This document shows positions 37,501 through 44,837 of a DNA stretch of 64,000 nt, in pieces (position 1 is the first letter of the stretch; each line of letters begins with the position of its first letter). Source of the stretch: Sporosarcina sp. JAI121 (lineage in GTDB: Bacteria > Bacillota > Bacilli > Bacillales_A > Planococcaceae). Both the position numbers and the translations under genes were made by a program. A model generated the notes under the pieces. It saw only the letters and a list, made by a program, of their open reading frames with translations, did not search any database and was not told the DNA's origin. The DNA is taken from contig NZ_JACCCL010000001.1 of NCBI RefSeq assembly GCF_013408665.1, positions 322,400-386,399 of the forward strand. Direction: 5' to 3'.

Positions 37501-37932
37501 ACTACAACTCCTTATGCAGCGGATGTAACTGCACCAACTGCAACTATCGTTAGTGCTGCATACAATGGAGTAACAGATACACTAGTATTAACAGGAACTA
37601 ACTTCACAACTGCAGCTGCTTCTGGAGATATCAAAGCACTGCTTGATTGGAGCAAGATTGTTTGGGACATTAACGGTGACGATGCAGTTACTCCTAACGT
37701 AGCATTTACATTAGCCGAAATTGCATCTGCAACAGTAACTAATGACACAACATTGACAATCGTACTTGATTCAGCAAAAGCAATTACTTTAGAAGGTAAT
37801 GCTGCATATAATCTAGTTGGACCTAGTGCGGCAGATACTTTAGATGTAGCAGCAGGATTCATTAAAGATGCTGCTGGTAACGTATCTACTACAGATGCAA
37901 AAGCAAATGCTGTAATTACAATCACTCCTTAA
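34579..37932 (+). CDS. slp: S-layer protein with SLH domains (exon 1 of a predicted spliced gene)
   Basis: An 1,117-residue S-layer precursor. It has a signal peptide (residues 1-31, cleavage after VASAA), three SLH domains (about 34-80, 96-148, 168-218; ADFKDTKGNTHEEAINALSD, GYPDGTFLPNKTLTRSDVV), then threonine/alanine-rich Ig-like modules to the end. Codon use is that of a highly expressed gene. The stop follows ACTCCT (37924-37929), which is complementary to AGGAGT in a loop of the intron that follows. If spliced there, the stop is lost and the protein gains one of two C-terminal domains. Unspliced mRNA gives the 1,117-residue form. Much of the region after the SLH domains is repeated at 56006-59029. 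Confidence 0.93.
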   Translation: MANQPSKYSKFLVGAASAALVASAVAPVASAADFKDTKGNTHEEAINALSDAGVISGYPDGTFLPNKTLTRSDVVKMMGKWLVSEGYKIPSDSKTNPRFSDLTTKSNGELLDYAAVVFDNGVFVGSNGRLLASDNISRENMAVVLVRAFDRVNDIDLATYVAGQEFNKDVKDLGLAKAEARPAIDVLDFFDITNPNVANFNPKGSTTRGHFATFLNNTLNADFSKVTGAVSADVASVKAVNATTVEVAFKDAVENLNSLNFKIDGLTVSNAAVKQSDNKTVVLTTAVQKGGEKYTVTLNEKAIGSFNGISTVIPTSIKLNTTSIQGKVGQQVILSAYVGTKEAGVPVTFNVDNTNDLGKDYVAEAFTNAEGIATYSYTQYVAGAYDSVAVYPTGAPATRDVAQVVWGVDTILAITAVDEKVGNSLSNGDSKLYKVTYNNPETGKPVAGQKVDLSFLENINVSPDQLTTAKINGVNPTQLSNGTTPVTVEVITNSKGEATFSVSGTNASATPVAFIENLATSNNVLDQKELRTTAEKVVFTSEQANHEIKISSKTGQEAATGSTNGRTFQIEVKDKAGKATAGQTVNVAFQENLDRVISTETAADFKVDPTKGVTGTTKQIAVRVDKDGKGEFTIYSDKVNDYATPVAWIDINDSTSLEGNLDEGEATVLAEKTYFANAKIVNGKLAVENSANVVKETFVGTDKASFVFSAANQSGKAVSGQPLSVSYTVKNTGANDVTVQVFGKTDVVVAPGKTATVDRETLTGVNKIEVYSAGNKSTSVSVTANGTTNDTNRVFLGQHTATATFTSTTQVADTFTGAIVAIDTEEKEVTFDGKDAVSYKGASFKNSTGNVIDVDTFEASVLEGVTATYVKDTAGKVSFEIITDGQGNVPDLNNNVTLAELNLAKADTAVSSAAGVVTATPTATGVELTAQGVGTATVTVTDTGAVAGPADDKVATIAVTVTANATTGELSISKTTTPYAADVTAPTATIVSAAYNGVTDTLVLTGTNFTTAAASGDIKALLDWSKIVWDINGDDAVTPNVAFTLAEIASATVTNDTTLTIVLDSAKAITLEGNAAYNLVGPSAADTLDVAAGFIKDAAGNVSTTDAKANAVITITP

Positions 37933-38783
37933 TAAAAATAAACGAAACGTTACTCTATAAACTGACTTATTCAGTGAAATGAGTGGAAATGAATGCTCCA
38001 TGTATTACCTTTTGGTAGTACATGGGGTTTCTTTCTAACTGCTACTTCCAATTGGTGGGTGAAATTCCTGCCCTTGTAAACAGTCAATGTACAAGTACCT
38101 AATCCTCCTGCATCAAGTGATGTGCTGAATTACACAAAAGGGATGAAGTCAGGTGAAGTCGTACCCGGTGGTCCCGGGGCGGGGTTCTTTAAAAGATTTC
38201 TATGGTTAGGCAGACGAATCCATGTAGGCAGGGTAAGCTAGTGTACGGTGCGAAATTAAGCTAGGAGTTCACTGTACATCCCTATAGTCGAAATACTATA
38301 GTGGCGATTGACGAATTGACTGTTAAACCGGTCGTTCTTACACCTGGATAGTGGGAACCTAAGGAAATCAAAAAGAGGGATGGAAGTTGCGGAACGTTTG
38401 AAGTCTTGTTAGAAGAGGTGTGTCAGCACCAGTGAGACTAGCAAGATGGCAGCAGGTTCATAGTAGTGTTGATCGCTAGCCGTTTGGACTTGTATGGTAA
38501 CATACGAGAAGGATAAAACTAGCAGGAGCGAAGGAACCTAGTCAGTGGTAGTTATTCTATGATATGCTTATTTCCCCAGAATTAAGCTATCTAATTAAAT
38601 AGGACCAATCATGAATCTATGATTGGTCCCTATTTTTAGATATTATATAGGTATATTGATTCGCGTCAATTTGCTCATATAATGGAATAATACACCGTTG
38701 ATGGCACGCCGTATGCGGTGAAAGCCGCTTGTACGGTGTAGGCCCTAATCGAAAGCTACAGAGATGTAGTATAAGAAGGGAAT
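37930..38783 (+). ncRNA. ORF-less group II intron (boundaries predicted)
   Basis: Structured, non-coding RNA lacking a reverse-transcriptase gene. A hairpin with stem GTACGGTG/CACTGTAC (38243-38250, 38270-38277) carries AGGAGT (38263-38268) in its 19-base loop; this fits EBS1 and is exactly complementary to the last six exon bases (37924-37929). Domain IV is only a hairpin (38602-38629). Domain V (38706-38739, 34 bases) has the CGC triad, a GAAA tetraloop and a two-base TT bulge. Domain VI (38741-38780) has the A-bulge context GTATAAG. The predicted 3' end is AAT at 38781-38783 (the AY rule). The usual GUGYG 5' motif is not visible; the left boundary comes from IBS1-EBS1 pairing and phase. 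An in-frame terminator-like hairpin (37998-38025) lies near the 5' end. Confidence 0.75.
37998..38034 (+). terminator. Hairpin with T-rich tail after the S-layer stop, inside the predicted intron
   Basis: CCATGTATTACC (37998-38009), loop TTTT, GGTAGTACATGG (38014-38025), one G-T pair, tail GGTTTCTTTCT. It probably ends the transcript coding for the short S-layer form; readthrough is needed to make the complete intron. Confidence 0.7.
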
Positions 38784-39539
38784 AGCCCACAGGTAATTGC
38801 AGCAACAACTGCGGTAAACAAAGCTGTAGGAAGTAAAACAATGGTTGATGTTGTGGAGGCGCAACGTCTAGTTACTGCACTTCCTAATGGCACTGGAAAA
38901 ACAGCGTTGCAAAACAGATTGAACGGTATGGATGAAGTAAGTGTTCTTGATGAACATCAACTAGATTTGGCACTTACTACTACACAGGCAACAACTGTCG
39001 TTTTAGCAGGTCCAATTGCTACTACAGGAGCATATTATGGAATTTCTAAAGCGGGCGTAACAATTGACGGAAACAGTCAAACTATAACTGGTAGTCTTCG
39101 TATTGTTGCAAATAACGTAACACTTAAAGACATGACAGTAGACAGTGGACTTGCCCTAAATGCTACATGGGCTTCTAAACATGCAGTGCAAGTCTACAAT
39201 GCAACAGGTGTAGTCCTGAATGGTGTAACACTTCAAAATGCAAACGTTGGACTATATGTAAATAGTGCAGCCGTAACTGTAAATAAAGTTAATACAACAG
39301 GTAATGGATTTGGTGGTATCGGTGTAGGTAAGAGTGCTAATGTGGAAGCTACAATCGTTCCGTCATTAACAGTTACAGGAGCAAATACTCACAATGATGC
39401 TTCTGAAATGCCACATATATATGCGGATGTAGCAAATTCAAGTTGGGTTACAAGTAACTACACAGTGATTCAAGCAGGAAATGTATGGAGTGGCACAACT
39501 ATTGTTAAAGCTGGTCAAACTTGGTATAAGAAAAACTAA
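38784..39539 (+). CDS. Alternative 3' exon 1 of the S-layer gene (start-less C-terminal domain)
   Basis: An open frame of 251 codons plus stop that begins at the predicted 3' splice site and has no start codon or ribosome site of its own at that point. It reads S-PQVIAATTAVNKAV, then a linker typical of S-layer proteins (MVDVVEAQRLVTALPNGTGK), then a beta-helix-like domain rich in V, T, N and G (residues 65-240: TIDGNSQTITGSLRIVANN and repeats). An internal ATG at 38841 exists without a convincing ribosome site. In phase it joins exon 1 after CCT (Pro) to give a protein of about 1,368 residues. High-expression codon use matches the S-layer gene. Confidence 0.7.
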   Translation, partial: SPQVIAATTAVNKAVGSKTMVDVVEAQRLVTALPNGTGKTALQNRLNGMDEVSVLDEHQLDLALTTTQATTVVLAGPIATTGAYYGISKAGVTIDGNSQTITGSLRIVANNVTLKDMTVDSGLALNATWASKHAVQVYNATGVVLNGVTLQNANVGLYVNSAAVTVNKVNTTGNGFGGIGVGKSANVEATIVPSLTVTGANTHNDASEMPHIYADVANSSWVTSNYTVIQAGNVWSGTTIVKAGQTWYKKN

Positions 39540-39632
39540 TCTAATTTCGGGTACCAGCGTTCTAACGCAATACAGACAACTCACTACTATTCGGTTTGTG
39601 GAGACTATATAAGTAAGTATATGAATTTGAGG

Positions 39633-39676
39633 AAAATCCTCTTGAGTCTTTAGAGACTTGAGGGGGTTTTCCTTTT
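39633..39676 (+). terminator. Terminator after alternative exon 1
   Basis: AAAATCCTCTTGAGTC (39633-39648) and GACTTGAGGGGGTTTT (39655-39670) pair over 16 positions with some G-T pairs; a T-rich tail follows. Confidence 0.8.
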
Positions 39677-39679
39677 GCT

Positions 39680-39799
39680 CGTTTCCTTCACCATTCGTAA
39701 CGACACTATGTCCACTCGTTTAGCAGGCACTCGGTTCTCACTCAACTCCATTACACTTAACAACTTCAATTGCTTAATTTCCGATTCATACTTCTTCAT
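39680..39799 (-). pseudogene. RadC-family gene fragment (first ~40 codons)
   Basis: From ATG 39799 the minus strand reads MKKYESEIKQLKLLSVMELS and then RVPAKRVDIVSLRMVKET, clearly similar to the N-termini of the two RadC-family genes at 41705 and 46471. Similarity stops at VKET where the sequence runs into the terminator repeat. It retains the family's leader hairpin (39824-39852) and AATTGGAGGGG ribosome site. A truncated third copy in opposite orientation. Confidence 0.75.
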
Positions 39800-39823
39800 A
39801 TATTTTCCCCTCCAATTAGAATA

Positions 39824-39852
39824 AGCCTTCACTCCCAAGAGGAATGAAGGCT
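39824..39852 (-). promoter_or_regulatory. Leader hairpin of the RadC fragment
   Basis: AGCCTTCA-CTCC (39824-39835) and GGAA-TGAAGGCT (39841-39852), with one mismatch. Read on the minus strand it is followed by TTATTCTAATTGGAGG. It is equivalent to the hairpins at 41651, 45910 and 46414. Confidence 0.6.
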
Positions 39853-40040
39853 CAATGATTGATCGGCTTTCAACAGGCAATAGTAGAGACATAGATTCAA
39901 GTATATAAAGGGGGATTTTTCCGTTTCTACTTCTCTTATATTTTCCATTCCGGTTTCCCTCATTAAATTTTAATTGGACATGAAGTCTCCAACTAGTATT
40001 TTTTGAGATTAGTAATACAGACATCTAATAATCACTTTTA

Positions 40041-40091
40041 ATAAACAAGCTGGTGTCTATATCAAACAAGTGCCGGCTTATTTATTTTTTT
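40041..40091 (+). terminator. Terminator-like hairpin between the two alternative exons
   Basis: ATAAACAAGCTGGTGT (40041-40056) pairs with GTGCCGGCTTATTTAT (40070-40085) with G-T pairs and one mismatch, followed by a long T-run. It lies on the path from exon 1 to the second alternative exon. Confidence 0.6.
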
Positions 40092-40315
40092 GGAATCCAT
40101 TCATGAGTAGAAGAGAGTATAAATACAAAAATGTTTCGATTTTTTACGACAAGATAAGTTACAAAGTACTATCGATTTATGAATTATAAAGCATTAATAT
40201 GACCTAATAGGTAAAAAGTTGTATTTAAATGTCGAAATAATATGATAACAATATAACTCAATCCATTGTATATTTGAGGAGGGGAAATAAGGAATAGAGA
40301 TTAACCGCTGATGGC

Positions 40316-40390
40316 ACGCCGTATGCGATGAAAGTCGCCTGTACGGTGTAGGCCCTAATCGAAAGCCATAGGATTGTGGTATAAGAAGGG
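40316..40390 (+). ncRNA. Second copy of group II intron domains V-VI
   Basis: Domain V (40316-40349) and VI (40351-40390) repeat those at 38706-38780 almost base for base, without domains I-IV upstream. Differences keep pairing: GCGG/CCGC becomes GCGA/TCGC in the domain V upper stem, and CTACA/TGTAG becomes CCATA/TGTGG in domain VI. The AAT at 40391-40393 is the predicted 3' splice site, followed by AGC in the same phase as at the first site. The upstream linker CCGNTGATGGC is shared. This is a solitary acceptor unit that could complete the intron core encoded 1.6 kb upstream. Confidence 0.82.
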
Positions 40391-40393
40391 AAT

Positions 40394-41470
40394 AGCGAAG
40401 TAACTGTAAACAATGCAAATGATTTTAATACTGCTCTTGCAAGCTCTGCAATCTCAAAAATTGTTCTAGGACAAAATTTTTCAGCATCAGCAACAGTAAA
40501 TCGTAAAGTTGATATTGATTTAAATGATAAAACACTTACAGGTAGCTTAACTTATAACGTGCCGAATGCTACCGGTACAATCACATTGGATGCTGGTACT
40601 CTTACGGGTAATTTAACAGTAAACACGGCGAATGCTACCTTTGTAAATAATGCAACTGTTGGTGGAACTGTGTTCATTAATAACGTGAGTGCTAACACTT
40701 GGAATGAAAATGGTGTTGGAAACAAATTAAACTTTAATGATCCAGATGCAGGTACGAAACTAGTTATTGGGGCAGGTAAGACAGTTGCAAGTTTAACGCT
40801 AAATAAACCTGCTATCGTTACTATTCCGGCTACTTCGACTGTAACTGATTTAACAGTTGCAAGCACAGCTACTGGCGCATCTATCAATAACAATGGTACA
40901 GTTACAATATTAACTTCAAATGCAGCTACTACAGTTGTAGGAAATGGTACTGTTAATAATACTGCAGGTACTGCTGAATCTCAAATTACTGTTGGAGAAG
41001 ATGTAAAAGTTGAAAATGGAGCACATGAAACAATTGCTCCTCTAATTTCTGAAGGTTACATTAACTCTGATGGACCTAATCGGATTAATGTTGGATTTAA
41101 AGTAAATGAAGATATTGACTTGTCTCTTACTTCTAAAGCAGATATTGTTATATCTTACTTTACGGTAGAGAATGGAGTAGAAACGGCCATTAAAACTACT
41201 CCAGCTTCAAATAACTTAGTTAAGAATAAAACTTGGGCTGGTTACTTGAATGATCTAAATGGCAATAAGTATTCCAAGTCTAATGGAAATCTCTATTCCA
41301 ATGAATTAGTAAAAGATACATTAGTAATAACAACTGTGGATCCTAAATATGCTAACATGGCGTATGTTAATAATGAATGGGTTGGCAATTCTGCTATTAG
41401 AGTAAAAGTTGTAGTAATAGATAATGCAGGTAATAGAAGTGAAACTTTAACATTGAACTTCCCGAATTAA
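40394..41470 (+). CDS. Alternative 3' exon 2 of the S-layer gene (start-less C-terminal domain)
   Basis: An open frame of 358 codons plus stop beginning at the second predicted 3' splice site; the next upstream stop lies inside domain VI. It reads SEVTVNNANDFNTALASSAI, then beta-helix-like repeats (LTGNLTVNTANATFVNNATV and following), and a C-terminal Ig-like region (SEGYINSDGPNRINVGFKVN) ending NRSETLTLNFPN. There is no ATG with a ribosome site near its beginning (a GTG at 40559 is internal). Joined to exon 1 it would give about 1,475 residues. Codon use matches the S-layer gene. Its stop overlaps a GTGCCAGTCAC-centred inverted repeat. Confidence 0.68.
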   Translation, partial: SEVTVNNANDFNTALASSAISKIVLGQNFSASATVNRKVDIDLNDKTLTGSLTYNVPNATGTITLDAGTLTGNLTVNTANATFVNNATVGGTVFINNVSANTWNENGVGNKLNFNDPDAGTKLVIGAGKTVASLTLNKPAIVTIPATSTVTDLTVASTATGASINNNGTVTILTSNAATTVVGNGTVNNTAGTAESQITVGEDVKVENGAHETIAPLISEGYINSDGPNRINVGFKVNEDIDLSLTSKADIVISYFTVENGVETAIKTTPASNNLVKNKTWAGYLNDLNGNKYSKSNGNLYSNELVKDTLVITTVDPKYANMAYVNNEWVGNSAIRVKVVVIDNAGNRSETLTLNFPN

Positions 41471-41494
41471 CATCCCGGTGCCAGTCACTTAAAT

Positions 41495-41610
41495 TCGGGC
41501 ACCAGGTTATAACACAATTCAGATAACTCTCTATGATAAGTCTGAGCTGTGAGAATAAGATAAATCCCTTTACGTCATTCGTGGCGTAGGGGGATTTTTC
41601 TGTTTTAACT
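41495..41610 (+). repeat. S-layer downstream repeat, copy with terminator
   Basis: Begins TCGGGCACCAGGTTATAACAC and continues through ATTCAGATAACTCTCT, AGTCTGAGCTGTGAGAATAAG to a terminator (AAATCCCTTTACG at 41562-41574, CGTAGGGGGATTT at 41585-41597, T-run). The same block lies at 45600-45730 (degenerate) and 59191-59310 and 59495-59615; the opening motif GGGTACCAG(G)nTTCTAAC also recurs at 39550 and 45453. It follows each S-layer 3' piece. Confidence 0.8.
41562..41602 (+). terminator. Terminator after alternative exon 2
   Basis: A 13-bp stem with two G-T pairs, ten-base loop and TTTTT tail, inside the S-layer downstream repeat. Confidence 0.85.
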
Positions 41611-41650
41611 ACCTTTTCAATAATATATTATTATTTAGATATAACAATAT

Positions 41651-41679
41651 GTCCTTAATTCCATCGCGGAGTTAGGGAT
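41651..41679 (+). promoter_or_regulatory. Leader hairpin (attenuator-like) of the first RadC gene
   Basis: GTCCTTAATTCC (41651-41662) and GGAGTTAGGGAT (41668-41679) pair over 12 positions, then ATTATTTTAATTGGAGGAGG. It sits about 15 bases before the ribosome site, with no room for a promoter between. Confidence 0.65.
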
Positions 41680-41704
41680 TATTTTAATTGGAGGAGGAAT
41701 TACA

Positions 41705-42220
41705 ATGTATAAAATGTGTGAAGGAAATGGCGTTCAACTGGAATTGTTGTGTGTGAAAGAAGAGAAAGGTAAGTATGTTCCGGCTAAACGGGTGGATATT
41801 TTTAGTTTAAGAGTTGTAAAGGATTCATCAGTTCTTTATAAAAATCGTTGTATTCGTAGTCCGAAAGATGGTTTTGATCTTTTCAAAGAAGTATTTGGAG
41901 AACTAGATAGGGAATATTTTGTAGTAATATGCTTAAACAATAGATCGGAACCGAATCACATTAATGTTGCTCATATTGGTGACATATCCAATTGTATTGT
42001 GACAGCCCGTGAAGTGTTTAAGTTAGCCATTGTTACTAATTCCAAAAATGTTATTCTATTCCATACGCATCCGAGTGGAAACCCCGAACCTTCACAAGAA
42101 GACAAAGATGTTACTCGTAGACTAGTAGAGGCTGGAAGGATAATCGGAATTGAAGTATTAGACCATCTTGTGATCGGAGATGAAAGTTTCGTATCTTTGA
42201 AGGAAAGAGGGTACGTCTGA
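41705..42220 (+). CDS. RadC-family JAMM/MPN+ protein, copy 1
   Basis: A 171-residue RadC-like protein (JAMM metalloprotease fold). The metal motif is FHTHPSGNPEPSQED (HxH followed by S-x-x-D), after the typical AHIGDISNCIVTAREVFKLA. The helix-hairpin-helix part of full-length RadC is absent and replaced by a short N-terminal domain (VQLELLCVKEEKGKYVPAKR). Such short RadC proteins are common on phages, ICEs and SCC-like elements; a role in DNA repair has not been demonstrated. It overlaps the next gene by one base at the stop/start (TGATG), so both are coupled. About 60% similar by eye to the copy at 46471. Confidence 0.85.
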   Translation: MYKMCEGNGVQLELLCVKEEKGKYVPAKRVDIFSLRVVKDSSVLYKNRCIRSPKDGFDLFKEVFGELDREYFVVICLNNRSEPNHINVAHIGDISNCIVTAREVFKLAIVTNSKNVILFHTHPSGNPEPSQEDKDVTRRLVEAGRIIGIEVLDHLVIGDESFVSLKERGYV

Positions 42221-42543
42221 TGACCAATTCCATCACGAAAGAGTTTCAGTGGTTCATGCAAACGCTAAAAGAGAACTTCAAAATGGAACTGTCTGCTGAA
42301 GAAATCAGTGTAGAAGCAATCGAGTTAGGATTGTCTAAAGTTGAAAGTTTCTTTGTTCCGAGTGAGCTATTCGAGGTGGTTCCTGAAACGCTACTTTATG
42401 AAATCATGATTGCAGATGACGAAACTAAAAATGAATGGGTCGGTGCAGTTGCCTTTTATCCTAACTTACCGGATTGGTGTTTACAGGTGGTCACGAAAAA
42501 TGGTGAGCTGATTCTTCGAAATGTGCTTCCACTCATCCAATGA
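42220..42543 (+). CDS. Conserved element protein of 107 residues, copy 1
   Basis: Coupled to the RadC gene by TGATG overlap. It is a small acidic protein with conserved TLLYEIMIADDETKNEWVGA, then VAFYPNLPDWCLQVVTKNGE. The copy at 46983 is nearly identical in this half. I do not know the family. The middle pattern LLxExxxxDxxxNEWxxxVxF is also visible in the protein at 45964, so these may be distant relatives. Constant association with RadC in both module copies suggests joint function. Confidence 0.7.
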   Translation: MTNSITKEFQWFMQTLKENFKMELSAEEISVEAIELGLSKVESFFVPSELFEVVPETLLYEIMIADDETKNEWVGAVAFYPNLPDWCLQVVTKNGELILRNVLPLIQ

Positions 42544-42760
42544 TACTCACGACATAACTAAGTAGATTCGATTGGAAACTGACGACATTACTTTATACGT
42601 TCAATTCATACAAGCATGAATGTTGTCGTTAATGGAATATCATCATTTTTAATAAGCAACAACTAACGCCATTATTATATAACTGTCATCAGTCAATCTG
42701 ACGTAGAAGGTAGTACTGGAAGCAGAAAGGAAAATCACAAATGAATAGAAATAAACCGTA

Positions 42761-42804
42761 AAAGGGCTATTGGTGTAGAACAACATACATCAATAGCCTT
42801 TTTC
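42761..42804 (+). promoter_or_regulatory. Terminator/attenuator directly before recombinase copy 1
   Basis: GGCTATTGGTGTA (42765-42777) pairs with TACATCAATAGCC (42786-42798) with one G-T pair; TTTTTC follows. The recombinase ribosome site GGAGGTG begins seven bases later, so transcription must pass through this hairpin. Confidence 0.7.
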
Positions 42805-42825
42805 ATGTTTGGAGGTGAATCATTC

Positions 42826-43492
42826 TTGGAACTAAACGAATTTAGGGATTGGCTCTTTGCAGAGGGGAAAGCAGACCAAACAATCGAGTCCTATGTGAAC
42901 GATGTCAAAGGATTCCAATCCTATTTGCAAGAGAAACTAAATGATGTTCCAGTCCTATCCCACTTCTCATTTGTACGGTACAAGGAACATCTGCTATTAG
43001 AGAACTATGCCATTTGGACAATCAACAAAAAAGGTTAATAGTTTAAAAGTTTACAATGATTTTCTAAGAACCAAAGGAGTCGTAAGCGAATCGTTCATTC
43101 AGCTTAAGAGAGATTGGATTAAGATTGGCGCTGGAAGTGAGGAAACAGTAATCGCCCTTTCAAAAGAACCAGTAGAAAAGTTACTGTTTTTCATTGAAGA
43201 CTGCAACATAGTGAGCACACGCAATAAGCTGATTGTGTATTTGCTTCTTTATACAGTTGTGCGGGTGAGTGAATTAGTAGGAATCAAAATTGCGGACATT
43301 GATTTTCTGACCAACCAATTAATCGTCCTTGGAAAAGGAGGAAAGTAGCGTGAAATCGGCTTGCGGCAGGATGTCCATGATTTAGTTAGGGAGTACATGA
43401 AGAGGAAGCGTTCCGAGTCTGTTTTCCACCACAGCAGCCATCTCCTTGTCAGCCAGCGGTCTGAAAAAATGAATCGGGATGCGGTGAGGAAT
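42826..43492 (+). pseudogene. Tyrosine recombinase, copy 1 (frameshift, nonsense, truncated)
   Basis: It matches the intact recombinase at 47759 from the start (LNEFRDWLFAEGKADQTIES) through the catalytic-domain region YTVVRVSELVGIKIADIDFL. One extra base in AAAAAAGG near 43027-43034 shifts the frame (continuation VNSLKVYNDFLRTKGVV). A TAG at 43346-43348 replaces the Val codon after GKGGK, and similarity ends at about 43492 (MNRDAVRN), so the HxxR, second His and nucleophilic Tyr are missing. TTG 42826 after GGAGGTG is the original start. This copy cannot be active. Confidence 0.85.
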
Positions 43493-43540
43493 TGCTGTAT
43501 TCCATATTTTCTCATTTCATTGCGAAGGAGGAACGTCAAA

Positions 43541-43588
43541 ATGATACCTAGCATAGTTGCCGATCTTGTGAAAGCGATACTTGAATAA
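43541..43588 (+). CDS. Very short amphipathic peptide (15 residues), copy 1
   Basis: ATG 43541 follows a strong GAAGGAGG. The peptide MIPSIVADLVKAILE is an amphipathic helix in appearance. A peptide of similar character occupies the same place (after the recombinase, before the ArgR-like gene) in the second module at 48982. It could be a leader, a toxin-like or phenol-soluble-modulin-like peptide, or chance. Confidence 0.3.
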   Translation: MIPSIVADLVKAILE

Positions 43589-43603
43589 TTACTAAAAAAA
43601 ATA

Positions 43604-44067
43604 TTAAATGGCATTTAGTGTGTGAAAGAAACCATCTGTGTCTGCATCCATATTGATCGTCAAATACAGATGATCCATAGCAACCGCAACATCCAGCACA
43701 ACATCAGGGAAGGCTTGTTGAAGGTGGAGGGCAAAGCTGGATGCCTTCCCCTCTTCAACCTTCATGTAGTGAAAAGCAATATTTTTGTAATAGGTGGATG
43801 GTTCTCCCTTAAAAGCCGTTGCAATTCATTGCGATGCATATCTTGAAGGGGTTCAGTGGTAATACAAGAGGAACCATCTTTCCCCTCTACAATTTTCATT
43901 TCCCTCATATCACGACTGACAGTGCCTTGAACAGCGGTAAAATCTTGATTGATTAGTTCATCAACAATTGCGGACTGCCTTCTGTATTTCCCTGTTTGAA
44001 TCATTTCGATGATTGCTTTTTGTCTTTTATCTTTCTCTGTTTGTTCTAGTTGTTTATCATCTTTCAT
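43604..44067 (-). pseudogene. ArgR-like repressor, copy 1 (frameshifted)
   Basis: The N-terminal winged-helix of ArgR is clear (KRQKAIIEMIQTGKYRRQSA, then DFTAVQGTVSRDMREMKIV). At a T-run of five (43782-43786, A-run on the coding strand) one base appears lost: the other frame continues FHYMKVEEGKASSFALHLQQ, matching the C-terminal domain of the intact copy at 49137 (YHYLKIGKGNASLYAFHLQT) down to a stop at 43604. The start at 44067 follows AGGAGGTG. A truncated 100-residue DNA-binding protein could still be made. Confidence 0.75.
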
Positions 44068-44442
44068 TCTTACACCTCCTATATTCAACTATTAACCACA
44101 AATGCATCCAATCTATTTTTTTGACACTTCTTTGTGCCTTCCATCTCATGTGCTTGGTTACTAAGACTCTACATGTGCATAACCATATACAAAGGTTAAC
44201 CAAGCTTTGCCGCACTGGATCCAACGGATTATACGAGTGATTAAATATTATACTGCATATTAATGTGGATAATAAATAATCGAAAGAATGGATGTTGATA
44301 TATCAACAAAGTAGTGATTGATATATGCATAAACGTGATGTAAATTTAAGAAGCAAAAGAGATAAGAAAGGAGAAAGGCAAAATGCAAAATGTATAACAA
44401 AGCCGAACGAAAGCCAAACAATGCGAAGGTAGGAGGAAAATC
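44068..44442. other. Divergent intergenic region, copy 1
   Basis: It separates the ArgR-like gene (-) from 44443 (+). It contains CATAACCATATACA (from 44174), TGCATATTAAT (44255-44265, an ARG-box-like half site) and the perfect palindrome GTTGATATATCAAC (44294-44307). The first two motifs recur in the region upstream of the second ArgR-like gene (49614-49946), the 11-mer inverted. Confidence 0.5.
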
Positions 44443-44823
44443 ATGTTAACTGTACAGGTAAACAATAATCGTAGAGTCCAAGTGAGTTTTGATGTAACTG
44501 GAGATGGAGACGGGGCAATGACTTATTACATCCGGGAAGTCAAGTTGAAATTGGACAAGAAATTCTGGGACACGGATTCTTTGGGAGCAATCAAGAATGC
44601 TGTGAGTTACGAAATACCGCATCACTCCTTACCCGACTTTGCAGAAACAAGAAGTGAATACAGTATACGAGTTCGTTTAGAAAGATTAATCGGTTTTACT
44701 AGCCTTTCCTATTTTCAGCCCGCAATTGAAGAGCAATACAATGAGCTGATGATAAAAATAAGAAAATGGGCTGATGAAGAGAAACCGATTCAACTGGAAA
44801 TGATTTTGGATGTTATTTATTAA
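44443..44823 (+). CDS. Hypothetical element protein
   Basis: A 126-residue soluble protein starting after TAGGAGG. It begins MLTVQVNNNRRVQVSFDVTG and looks beta-rich, ending in a helical ADEEKPIQLEMILDVIY. I recognise no family. It is followed after 14 bases by a second small gene, so the two are probably one operon. Codon use matches other small genes of the element. Confidence 0.6.
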   Translation: MLTVQVNNNRRVQVSFDVTGDGDGAMTYYIREVKLKLDKKFWDTDSLGAIKNAVSYEIPHHSLPDFAETRSEYSIRVRLERLIGFTSLSYFQPAIEEQYNELMIKIRKWADEEKPIQLEMILDVIY

Positions 44824-44837
44824 AGGGGGAGAACGTC

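Noticed and set aside
38074..38079. TTGTAA as EBS2 pairing with TTACAA (37916-37921)
   Set aside because: The match is exact and correctly spaced upstream of IBS1, but TTGTAA also sits in a local stem (CTTGTA/TACAAG), so it may be chance; not used as evidence.
37930..38100. Canonical GUGYG intron 5' end
   Set aside because: Searched by eye near the predicted 5' splice site and not found; the boundary rests on pairing and phase only.
38617..38841. Minus-strand frame containing GPTPYKRLSPHTACHQR (and its twin at 40194-40418)
   Set aside because: It is the antisense of group II intron domain V-VI; the repeated peptide follows from RNA conservation.
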